Source of the DNA: Elysia crispata
Taxonomy: Eukaryota > Mollusca > Gastropoda > Plakobranchidae
Assembly: GCA_033675545.1 (NCBI GenBank)
Contig: JAWDGP010003851.1
Span: forward strand, 165,001-229,000
Direction of reading: 5' to 3'
DNA length: 64,000 nt
How positions within the stretch are numbered: the stretch's first letter is position 1; each line of letters starts with the position of its first letter. The position numbers and the translations under genes were made by a program. Below are positions 12,301 through 21,300 of this stretch, in pieces. The notes below the pieces were generated by a model. It was not told the DNA's origin. It ran no database searches and saw only the letters and a program-made list of their open reading frames with translations.

Positions 12301-15300
12301 GAATAAAGTCCTATGTTGCCAAAGCATTCATGGACTAGCAGGGGACTTCAAGATGTCTTTAGTTTGAATAGAAAGGAATCGTGGAAGAGTATTGAAATTT
12401 TCTCAGATCATTTGTTTGCAGGACAAGATACAAATTTTTGGTAAAATCCAACACCACTTAGGCACTTGTTTGTGCATTTAATGAAATCAAAGCAAAAAAA
12501 AATCATTTGTTTTTCTTTGCTTAAGCTGCTTAATGAGCTACTTGAATATCGCTCAGTTATCAAGTTTTTACATATTTCTTTAAAATCATGGTAACTATGG
12601 ATCAAACATGGATCCATCTTTTTTTATCCAGAACAAAAAATTGTCCTAAATGCTAAGGATAACCTCTTTGCCTCCTTCACAAAGGTTGTTTCTGGGATTG
12701 TGAATGTATAATTATAATTGACTATCTAAAAAATGGGCAAACTCACAGGACAATGAACCTCTGGTTTACTGATAAAATTGCGGTCAGAATTTGTGAGAAA
12801 AAAGTGTGGAAAACTCAGTAGTGGGATCTGCATGTCAATGTCCTCCATGGCTGCTAGAGAGCTGCATTTTAGTTTGCCTGCTGCACCCGTGAAACAGCCA
12901 GTAACCTGATCGGGTCATGGGATCAACCGCCCCGGCGGAACAGGGATTCCCTTTTCCTCGCAGTTTTAGTTTTTAGATCTAATTTTCACACCAAAACAAT
13001 CGAGAATTTAAGCTCATACATGAAAGGAAGAACTACAAAAATCATATAATTTGATACATCGATATTAAGCTGTGCAAGGATATATTTTTTTCCCTTCTTT
13101 TCATTTAATTGATGGAGTTATTGAGCTTTTTAACAGTTATATGGATCTGGAATAATCATTAGGTGGTGACGTTGTTTACGGGTCATTTATCAAAAAGTGA
13201 AACTGTTTTTGGGGATGACATTTTTACAGCATTTCCTATATATGTTGAACTTTACACCCACCAAAGGGCATTAGCGAAGAGTTCTCTGTTTCTAAGATAG
13301 GATAGTTCACTTCTTACAGCGCTGGTACAGCATTTTGGTATAAAATAATAAATCTAAACAACGATAGAACATCAATGTTCAAGCTGTAGAGCGTAGATAT
13401 ATATGAGAGAGACCTGATCTTAGCTATTAACAAAGTTATAAACACGTACTCAAAAGAAAATGAAACATGTAAGGTTGTGCATTGTCTTACTTTACAGGAA
13501 GTCATAGGTTTACTTTGCCTTATGTTCTTCAATCAGCGGGGCTTGGGCTAAGAGCTCCATCTCCCTGTAATATTTTCAAGCTTTTATAACTTTCTGCAAA
13601 CCTCTGACGCCTAAATGCTTTGAGTTAAATTATGTCAGAATATTAATAGTATATTGTAAAAATTCTTTTTTTTTTTGTTACCGGAAATGATTGTGAACAC
13701 CAAAAGTTAGTAACGAGCTGTTGATAAAGTCTACACAGAGAAACTTTTGATTGCTTCCTCTATGTGTTACTTAACGATTTATCACCACAAGATGTGCAAA
13801 CTTCATGGAGGCTTGACTGTGTTCAGATTGTAAATGCTGCTACATATTTAACAGTTTGGGTTTGAGGCTACTAAGGTAGATCTATAATGCAGAGTGTTAT
13901 TTACGGGTAGTTCAAGCAGACCCGAGCGTGTGGGATTTTTTTAAAAAATCATATGAAATTATTGAAAAACTCTCCACAATTGAAACTTTTACAAGTTCTT
14001 TATATTAACCTTTTAAATATAGGGAAACAATTTTATTGCTTAAAAATTGTTTCACTTTTGAAATATTCCTATTAAACTGAGGTGTTATGAAAATCATGAC
14101 TTCTTTTACAAGAAGTATGAAGATTCACCTGCACCATGTAAACACGTTATAATTGAGAGATAAAAAATGTAGCGTTGTACTCAGGACAATTTCAGCTTTA
14201 AAATGATAATATGTTTGATATACTTGGTGTTAATGAGGCCAGGTTTATTGCGATGCAAAAACAAGTAAAAATCCCAATAGTAGATTTAACAGCAATGCAC
14301 CGTCACGCACAGGCACACACAGTTGTAGCCTGCTTGACAGGTGATTGATCACCGATCCGCCCCCTAACGCGGGCGTCTGAGGTAGGGCTTGGAAGTAAAC
14401 TAAGTTGCCGCTTTTTGGTCTCTTTTAACAACCGTGCTCTGCGTATAGGACACAACAAGCAGTTTTGACAACAGAATAGTGTCGTTTTGAAATCCTGCCA
14501 CACGCAGCTTATTCACCAGACATAGCCCCCTCAGGCTTTTTCCTGTTGTCTAATCTAGAAAAAAAAGTGGAAGCAACAGAAATGCGGTTCCTATGGAGAA
14601 TTCTACGAATCTCATGATCTCCAAAGGAATCAAACGAAACAGTGTTACAAGAAGCTGACATGATAAGATCACTAATAAATAGAATATATAAACGCCAAGA
14701 AATCTTTTTTTGATGAAGAGAGATAAACTAGAACATCTTGTGACAATTGGTCAAAGGAAAATGCAACAAAGTAAAATAGTGTGAAAAGATGTTGGGTGCA
14801 CTAACGAAGTGGCTAAAAGTAGGATGACTGACAGGCGTACTGAAAGCAAAGAGGGATAGAGATTTGTGGAACGTCGTGTTTGTGTATGTTAAAGAGTAGT
14901 GCAGCTGATAGATTGTTTGAATCTAAAAAAAAATCACCTATAGGACATCATTTCCATGCCATAAAGGAGGCTATTGAAGTGTTGAAGATTGGTAAGGGGT
15001 CAATTCAGGTTCCTTTTGAAGGGGAAAAAGAGGTGGCAGAAATGAGTCGCTCTGCATAGTGACTATGTAAAGAATTAAAAGCATGTATGCCAGTTTTACA
15101 GAGCTTTATATCTAGACCAAGAGTTTTGACCCCCCTCGCACATGAGTTTTGGCTGCAGCAGCATGACATTTGTTTTCATGCACATAAGGGTGTTTAGACT
15201 GGTATGTCTTAAATTGGTGGAAAAATATTCAAGTGATCAGAAAGTTTAATAAGAAGACATAATGTTGAGAAATTTGAAATTTTCAGTGGATGTAAAGATC

Positions 15301-18258
15301 AGAAGAGCAGTACATTACAAACAAAGATTGTTTTTATCTAGAAGACTTAAAAATGAAAAGAGTTGCAAAATAAATTAAATTGATAAAATTAGACAGTACC
15401 CAGTTTGCTTTTGCAGATTGATGGTTGATTTATTAGCTCTTTGATCTCAAAAGTCATTTGCATTGACTGTTTGTACATCATTGTGATGAGACATTTACTA
15501 TCTAATATTTTGTAAATGGTCAGCATTATTTTTAAATAAGTTCATACTTTTATATTAAAAAGTTAAAAGAAGATTATTTTAGTATATTTTGCAGACAGCA
15601 TTTGGTATCAATTTGAAATAAGCTACTTTTATAGACATTTTTTGCTTTTCAAAAATGTGAATTTAGTTTTGCTCCTGGTTTTAGGTGTTGGAGCGCTGGG
15701 AGGAGATGTACTCCTTGTTCCTCAGCCTGGACAGGGATGGACATGCATCAATCGCAGTTCAGGACATGAAGGTTAGGAATATTTATTTACTGCTAATCCA
15801 TATAGAAGATAGACACATTCATCAATAACTTTAAACAAAATGAAAGAAAGATTGGGCTAAAGACTGATAACAGCACAGAAAAGCTAATTATTTACTTTCA
15901 GGGCTGAGAATTCTCCGTCTAAAGGCGGATTTCCGCCCAACTTGTCATTTCCATCCGCCTAACGAGGATCGCATCCGCCCAAAAAAAAAAAAAAAAAAAA
16001 ATTAAAACAACACAAAAATTCTGAAGCCTTCTTTTCGATTTTTTAATGCTCCCAAATTAAGTTTACTTTTCAATAATTCTGTATCTTTAGTTAGTTTGGT
16101 GATAAAAAAAGTTTTAAAAAAAATCTAGTCTGACACCTTCAGTGATTAAATTCAATTCAATGTTCTAAGATTGTTCCAGATATGTTTTAGGTTTACCTTA
16201 TTTTTTTTCTTACATGTCAACAAAAAAAGCAAAGGATATAACACAATAATTAAGGGAAGTTCAGTGCCAGAGGGGCCTAAATGGCTTAATTTTAACGCAA
16301 TTTTTCAAAATTTTCCGGGGGGGCATGCCTCCGGACCCCCCTAGGTGAATCTCGCGCCTTCGGCTCGTTGGCTGGTATTTTCAGACTTTTTCTTGTCTGA
16401 CCATTCTCAGCCTTGTACTTTACTAATAGAACCATAATGATCTTGGATAAAGCATAATACAAGTAGATGAAATCAATGTCTTCAACTGAAATGATACAAG
16501 GTGGGCCAGGATTATAATTTTTTTTGTGAGTTTTGATACATTTATATTTCCATGTTAATAAAAAAAAAAAAAAAAAAATTTGGGTAAATGTTTTATCCTG
16601 TTAACTTGAAAATATGTAATTAACAGCTTTAGTACTTCTGTGATGGAAAAATAAAAATGTTCAAGTTGTGTATGTGTAATCTGAATATGGAAGATAGTAT
16701 TATATATGTGTAATCAGCACATTTTCACAACCTCTTCAATAGAATTTTTATTAAAGGCCCCATCATTGAAGTCATGAATGCAACCTCTATTATCTATAAT
16801 TGCTAATTTCCTTTTACTCCTTACGTGTTTTTCTTTTTCATGTTTACCAGGATATTATGTACAAGATGAAGCTGCCTCTATCTGGTCCTCAACGCACTGA
16901 GCTGTGTAACATGTTTGACCTGCGGGCTAATGGCTGGTTTCACTATGTATCCTTTCTGCAAGCAATAAAGAAACACATGCCTGGAGAGCATATCAGCCCA
17001 TGTGTATTTGACATACACACCAAACGTCTGCACAGAAAAGTGAGGTTTTCTTTTCTTTTCAAGCTGAGAATGCTAAATTTCATCTTGCACTTTGTACAAG
17101 CTTTGTTTGGATATATTGTGCACATTTCTTTTTGTTATATAAAAATGAGTCTTACTCTCTTTTCTTCATGAAACCATTTTTCACATGCTGTTCTTACATG
17201 TTCTATTGCTAGTATAGATGTTAAATACATGATAAACAATAGGGCTCTGACATTTGTATTAGTATAAATCTTGAATAAAAACTAAATAGTATTAAGAATT
17301 TAGTACATTTTTACTTGACAAAAAATTTTGTCACAGTCTTGCAAAATTTCTCCAAATTATGAAATAATTAGATATTACCTAAATTAAGTCTGTAAAATAT
17401 AAGGGTTTTTTTCTGTCAATTCTCTTTCAGGCTGGCCCTACATCAACAGCCCTGACGGTTTTTGACTTTTTGCTGGAACTTAAAACTTTGGTATTCTCTT
17501 GTTTATTTTTAACTTACATAGATATGAAAAATATGTAAAATGTATTTATCCCTTTAAAGATAAACAAGCTATAGAATTTTTAACTATCTAGGAAAACTTT
17601 GGTCTGAAATCACACCAAGTATATTAAAAATGATTTTACTTTTTTATGGTTTAAGAAAAGAAAGATGTTGAAGGTTATGCTCTATTTTTCCTTGTTTCAT
17701 ACTATGTACTGCTTGCAGCTGATGGATTTTGTTAATCTGCAGCCTCTTCCCATGTAAACAAAATAATCGTAGACAGAGCATCACTATAAAAATTGTTAAA
17801 AAAAAGGACTGCAATTATCTTGCTTATTTACTTTTTGTGTGTGGTGGTTTTTTGGGTTTTTGTTTTTTTTTTTACAATTTACTTACTTTTTATTATTCAG
17901 TGTATGTGATTTTTTATTTAATCATTAATTAAACATGTTTTAAGTCATTTAAAATATATTTTTGTATATTCTGAAACAGTTCCCTTCTCACATTTATATT
18001 GGATACAAAATGCATCTTAATTCAAATTGTTGTTCTCATCAGTTGTTGAAAAAGCACAAGACTCTGAGAAGTTCTTTCAAGATCTTTGACCAGAACCGTA
18101 GTGGCTTCATTGAAGAGACAGAGTTGAGGACCAGTTTAGGACAGCTCGGCTATGCCCTCAGTGATCAGGATTTCCTGGATATACTACAAGTGTTTGATCG
18201 CTCTCAGGCTCAGAGAGTTTCCTTTGATGACTTTAAGACTACTCTATTAACTTTATAG
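4442..18258 (+). CDS. Multi-EF-hand calcium-binding protein, EFCAB6-like (3' part of gene, 13 exons)
   Basis: Thirteen exons with gt donors and ag acceptors join without a phase break into 581 codons plus a TAG stop (1746 nt). The product is a string of degenerate and canonical EF-hands. Loops start near residues 16 (D-x-M-x-D-G), 130 (D-x-H-N-T-G, ending in Glu), 273, 414 (D-R-D-G), 450, 526 (D-x-N-x-S-G-x-I-x-x-x-E, the most canonical) and 562. Several loops lack position-3 or position-12 acidic residues, so only some are likely to bind calcium. There is no signal peptide or membrane segment in the visible part. A Pro/Thr/Ser/Gln-rich linker (about residues 327-385) separates the two EF-hand halves. 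Long proteins made of many weak EF-hands include EFCAB6 (DJBP), a testis and cilium-associated family. That name rests on architecture only, and another multi-EF-hand family is possible. The 5' end is missing. Confidence 0.85.
5429..5520. repeat. Degenerate trinucleotide low-complexity patch
   Basis: Interspersed GAT, AAT and AAC triplets lie just upstream of exon B. This is intronic low-complexity sequence, and the open frame through it is an artefact. Confidence 0.7.
5613..5703 (+). CDS. EF-hand gene exon B
   Basis: The acceptor ttcaag precedes 5613 and the donor gtacct follows 5703. Its first two bases complete the Gly codon left open by exon A, giving GLVNYKQFLHKF, the typical second half of an EF-hand pair. 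It leaves two bases (AG) for exon C. Confidence 0.92.
6215..6380. repeat. Interrupted (CT)n microsatellite
   Basis: CT repeats with TA, CG and poly-C interruptions lie in the intron between exons B and C. Confidence 0.95.
6980..7096 (+). CDS. EF-hand gene exon C
   Basis: The acceptor is tccaaag and the donor gtaagg starts at 7097. The joining codon is AG+T (Ser). It encodes a charged helical stretch (LEQTRKRIETEETLRAE) and then the entering helix of the next EF-hand (DYVKLLNML). The loop of that hand is in exon D, which supports the join. Confidence 0.88.
7608..7808 (+). CDS. EF-hand gene exon D
   Basis: The acceptor ttccag precedes 7608 and a consensus donor gtgagt starts at 7809. It completes the Lys codon AA+G and supplies the loop D-K-H-N-T-G-T-V-P-A-S-E, near canonical with Gly at position 6 and Glu at position 12. 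A second, loopless EF-like segment follows (DAQYGELLARL to YNSLLDLLNS). Confidence 0.93.
8519..8684 (+). CDS. EF-hand gene exon E
   Basis: The acceptor tctcag precedes 8519 and the donor gttggt follows 8684. The join is in phase (GA+A, Glu) and the exon ends in phase 0. It encodes a non-EF linker of 55 residues with Trp residues and a proline patch (MAPPPERNK), probably a spacer between EF-hand pairs. Confidence 0.88.
9627..9680 (+). CDS. EF-hand gene exon F (18 codons)
   Basis: The acceptor ttacag and donor gtgaga flank a phase 0 to 0 exon encoding IRKELTKLFTDRFHTFDK. This is the helical lead-in to the EF-hand completed by exon G. It is short, but phase, splice sites and helix register all agree. 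Confidence 0.85.
10043..10113 (+). CDS. EF-hand gene exon G
   Basis: The acceptor tttcag precedes 10043 and the consensus donor gtaagt follows 10113. It encodes FKDMDRRKSGYMSKWQF, an EF-hand with Gly at loop position 6 but Gln instead of Glu or Asp at position 12, so it may not bind calcium. It leaves CT for exon H. Confidence 0.9.
11569..11705 (+). CDS. EF-hand gene exon H
   Basis: The acceptor ccaaag precedes 11569 and the donor gtaagt starts at 11706. The join codon is CT+G (Leu). It encodes the second hand of a pair (VKDLDFLWATLDTAADNTLS), with a degenerate loop and no central Gly, followed by a run of five Gln. Confidence 0.9.
11958..12142 (+). CDS. EF-hand gene exon I (linker)
   Basis: The acceptor aattag precedes 11958 and the donor gtaagt follows 12142. 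The join codon is A+AT (Asn). It encodes a Ser/Thr/Pro/Gln-rich, probably disordered linker, then a helix (SRLVELLKKVRDD) that leads into the EF-hand of exon J. Confidence 0.88.
12143..15684. other. Large intron with LINE tail
   Basis: This 3.5-kb intron is mostly AT-rich. It holds a small GC-rich patch at about 12880-12960 (with ccgccccggcgg), a second GC-richer patch at about 14300-14540, and a decayed LINE 3' end at about 14565-14901. I found no further EF-hand exon in it. Confidence 0.7.
14565..14901 (+). mobile_element. Decayed LINE 3' end (RTE/CFDP2-like reverse transcriptase tail)
   Basis: The translation shows the post-RT tail typical of this LINE type: VEATEMRFLWRILRIS, then ESNETVLQEAD and SLINRIYKRQ, then KLEHLVT. 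After a frame change come MLGALTKWLKV and LKAKRDRDLWNVV. Stops and frameshifts break it. About 105 bp at its start match a segment at 62096-62202 closely, so the two are copies of one family. Only the 3' end is present, consistent with 5' truncation during target-primed insertion. Confidence 0.8.
15685..15771 (+). CDS. EF-hand gene exon J
   Basis: The acceptor ttttag precedes 15685 and the donor gttagg follows 15771, with phase 0 on both sides. It encodes WEEMYSLFLSLDRDGHASI, an EF-hand with Asp at loop positions 1, 3 and 12 but His at 5 and Ala at 6. Confidence 0.92.
15899..16415. mobile_element. Non-autonomous TIR DNA transposon (517 bp, hAT-like ends)
   Basis: The left end starts CAGGGCTGAGAAT. 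The right end, read on the other strand, starts CAAGGCTGAGAAT, so 12 of 13 terminal bases match. The 6-bp direct repeat TACTTT abuts both ends (15893-15898 and 16416-16421). Inside are CG-rich hairpin-like segments (ggcggatttccgcc), a poly-A run and the G/C block near 16315-16342. No transposase frame is present, so the element is MITE-like. CAGGG ends resemble hAT elements, but hAT duplications are normally 8 bp, so the superfamily is left open. Confidence 0.8.
16851..17039 (+). CDS. EF-hand gene exon K
   Basis: The acceptor taccag precedes 16851 and the donor gtgagg follows 17039, phase 0 to 0. It encodes 63 residues with helix QRTELCNMFDLRANGWFHY. The loop has Asp-1, Asn and Gly but no acidic position 12. 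A basic stretch (HTKRLHRK) ends the exon. Confidence 0.9.
17431..17490 (+). CDS. EF-hand gene exon L (20 codons)
   Basis: The acceptor ctttcag has a strong pyrimidine tract and the donor gtattc follows 17490, phase 0 to 0. It encodes AGPTSTALTVFDFLLELKTL, which connects exon K to the last EF-hand pair. Confidence 0.85.
18043..18258 (+). CDS. EF-hand gene exon M (terminal)
   Basis: The acceptor catcag precedes 18043, the phase is 0, and a TAG stop closes the frame. It encodes a paired EF-hand module: a canonical loop D-Q-N-R-S-G-F-I-E-E-T-E, then a helix (ELRTSLGQLGYALSDQDF) and a degenerate loop (DRSQAQRVSFDDF). This is the most calmodulin-like part of the protein. Confidence 0.95.
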   Translation: MLKKHKTLRSSFKIFDQNRSGFIEETELRTSLGQLGYALSDQDFLDILQVFDRSQAQRVSFDDFKTTLLTL

Positions 18259-18354
18259 CAGCCTTTTGCGTTGAGCCTAATCAATAAGGTTTGCAATTGT
18301 TTAAAAAAAAACATCTGTCATATTTTTTTTACATTTTCTCCCCTTTTGTATTTA

Positions 18355-18360
18355 AATAAA
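18355..18360 (+). terminator. Candidate poly(A) signal AATAAA
   Basis: AATAAA lies about 97 bp after the stop codon of the EF-hand gene. Further AATAAA copies occur later, so longer 3' UTR forms are possible. Confidence 0.55.
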
Positions 18361-21300
18361 AAGCCTCTAATTGGTGTCTTCATCCTAGCATAACTGTACA
18401 TAAATCTAAGAAAAGTATAGGATGTTTCATTTCTCAAACTGGGAAGAAGCCTTTCCTTTTTCATTGTTGTTTGGCCCTGAGACATTAAAAGTTTCTATAT
18501 GTATGAGAATTTCTCCAATATTTGACCAGGTCTCTGATCCCGTCTGCATAAAACTAGTGCACATGATGAAATTTATGCTGGAAAAAATTTTGATGTGCAT
18601 TCTTTTATAAGAAACATCATGATGTACCAAAATTTGTGAGTAGGAATATGAGATGGAAAAAATCAATGTTCAATTCCAGAACCTTCTTGCTAGTTTGCTC
18701 TTCCATTGACTTATCCAAAGGTCCTCTCATTTTTACCTTATTGTTAGAACTGCCCTCTATTGAGATAATAATAATAACAACAATAAATTTCCTACAGGGT
18801 CAACAAACTTGATAAGATTTTTAGATCTCACATAAGACAACTGGCTGTGAAGATTCTTCAGAAATCCTGTGCAAGATCCATAGATTCATACCATATGATT
18901 TAATTCAAATCTCTGTTGCTGCTTCTGTGGTGTTTTAGAATTTCCTATGATTTTACATTTTTTTCTGACCTTCCTTGCATCCACTCCCGGGTACTTTTGT
19001 CAAATGCTTGATGTTTTTAAGCTAGATTCTACTTTGCCTTTCTAGCGCTTTTCCCTCCACATTTTCCTTGAGAATGTTTTTACTTCTTATTAGGAAACTT
19101 TATGTGTTTTAGAATACCGGACATTCAGTTTTGTCTTGTCAATCATTGTCATCAGAATTGACTTGAGTGAAGGCTTTGCAATCTGTGGCTGATATTTTTG
19201 TTGACCTTTTTCATAATTACAAGATCTTTCCTTCTTGTTCAAATATTCACGCTATATATTTCTGGATCATTGAGCTTCTAAGTTCACTTTCTACAATCTT
19301 CTTTAGAATATCCCAGTATTTCAAAATGGTTTGACATTAATTGACTTTGGCCATAAATCAGCCTTTTTAAAGTCTTTATAGTGCTGTTTTCTCTTTGTCT
19401 TTTGTAATGCAATGGTTCAAGATAGAGGCCTACTTTTACTTAATACTTTTAATGTACTTGGATCCTGTTTAATCTTTGATTATTACAAAGATATCCATAT
19501 CGAACTGTTAGATTTTTGCTTCATTGATTTATCTAAATTTTAAAAGCACATAAGAGCTTCATAGAAAATATATAAATGCAATAACTTGCACGTTGATATG
19601 ATAAGTTATTCTCTTAACTTTGTGTTGCTAGTAGTTTTAATTAGGTGTCAGTTCTTGCTAACCATATCAGTTTAACAATTTTCATAATTTATTTAATGTA
19701 AAAGATAAACAATCATACAGAAAATTTTAATGTGATTTGACACGGGTAATACCAATGTTTTTGTAATTCTTACTGATGTTTACATAATTCCTACGCATTT
19801 CAATATTTCATTGTGAATTTGAATTTTTATATTGTTAGCTTCATATTGATGTCTTTTTTTTATTTTAATTTATAAAACAAGAGCATGTATACATGTTCAC
19901 AAAAAAACATAGTTTTGAAAAGAATTACTTCTTAACCCTGAATGACTGTGATATATCTACAACAAATCCCATTCTGCCTCAATGTTTCTATAAATTTTGC
20001 CATATTTTACAGAATAAAATATATTTTGTATTTGACATATTTACATTAAAATAAGCTTTTGTAAATGTATCTTAAATTTTGTTCCCATTTTAAAAGTCTA
20101 GTTATATTTATTTATACATAAAGGCATGTGCTTACCTCAGAGAAAAATGAACTTAAAAGAGTTTTAATCTTGCTTTCTAAAAATAAAATAGCAAGTTAAG
20201 TGTAAGAGATGCATCAAAGTAAAATAGCCATTAAGACCTTAGATGTAATTGTCACCTCAATTTTTTTATTCATTTTCTGCAAATGGAGCACAGCTAAAAA
20301 GTTGAAGTTTTGCTTTAAATGTCTTCGACAGCTTTTACTTTTTCATAATTTCACTCCATTTTGTTATGTAACTGGAAAATGGACCAGTGTATTTTTCCCA
20401 CTTTTAATGCAGAACCTGTGCAAATCCTGAAACCTGAAGACATATAAATGTATAGCCTGTCCTAGTACATTTTGTTTTTCTACTAGCAGAATGTCTGATA
20501 TATAAGAGAATCAGGCAGTAAACATGCCTGTAATGCCAGCTAACAAAAAGCACTCATTTGCTACTGAATACAGCTGCTCATGTAATTGATTTCCGCATAA
20601 AACACTCTGTGAGACTTAGATGTTAAACAATGTAGAACTTTCACATGTTATTGACATCCTAATCAAAACCTGGACATCTTTTAGGTGCAGTAGTGTTTTG
20701 GCTTTTTTTTTTTTTCTAGATTTGGAAAATCTTTGAACTGCTTTCCTTCATTTTCTGGTATTTCACAAAATTTGGGTGAAGGCTATTTGTTTTACAGTAT
20801 ACATTAAAGATTTTTATTTCAACAAGCAGGCAGGACTTTTTTTTTTTAAATTGTATAAATAGCATGTTCATCCAAACATGACCAATTTATTATTTGACAA
20901 GTCAAGCAACAGCAGATTTCAAACTTGAGAAAATGTGTTTCAAGTACAATTAAATTTTAGTGCTCCTCCTGTGGATTTCTAGGTTTGGCTCTGCGCAGTT
21001 GTCATGCAGTCGTTTTTATTATTTTTTTAATTTGATAATTAGGCATAACTTTTATTATTTACCTGCTTAAATTTCTCTTTCCCAATAATTGTATGATTGT
21101 TTATCTTCTAACTGATAACAGATGGGTGATCTTGAGCTGCATATATAAATATTTCAAATTATCTTCCTTCTATTTTGTACTACTACTAGAGCCTAGTCTA
21201 AGAATTATCCCTATTCTGAGCAAAAAATAATAAAAAAAAATTTGTATCAAATATAAAGTAGTTCATTTTAGCCTGTTTTTCACGTTGGTTTTGAGTTCTA

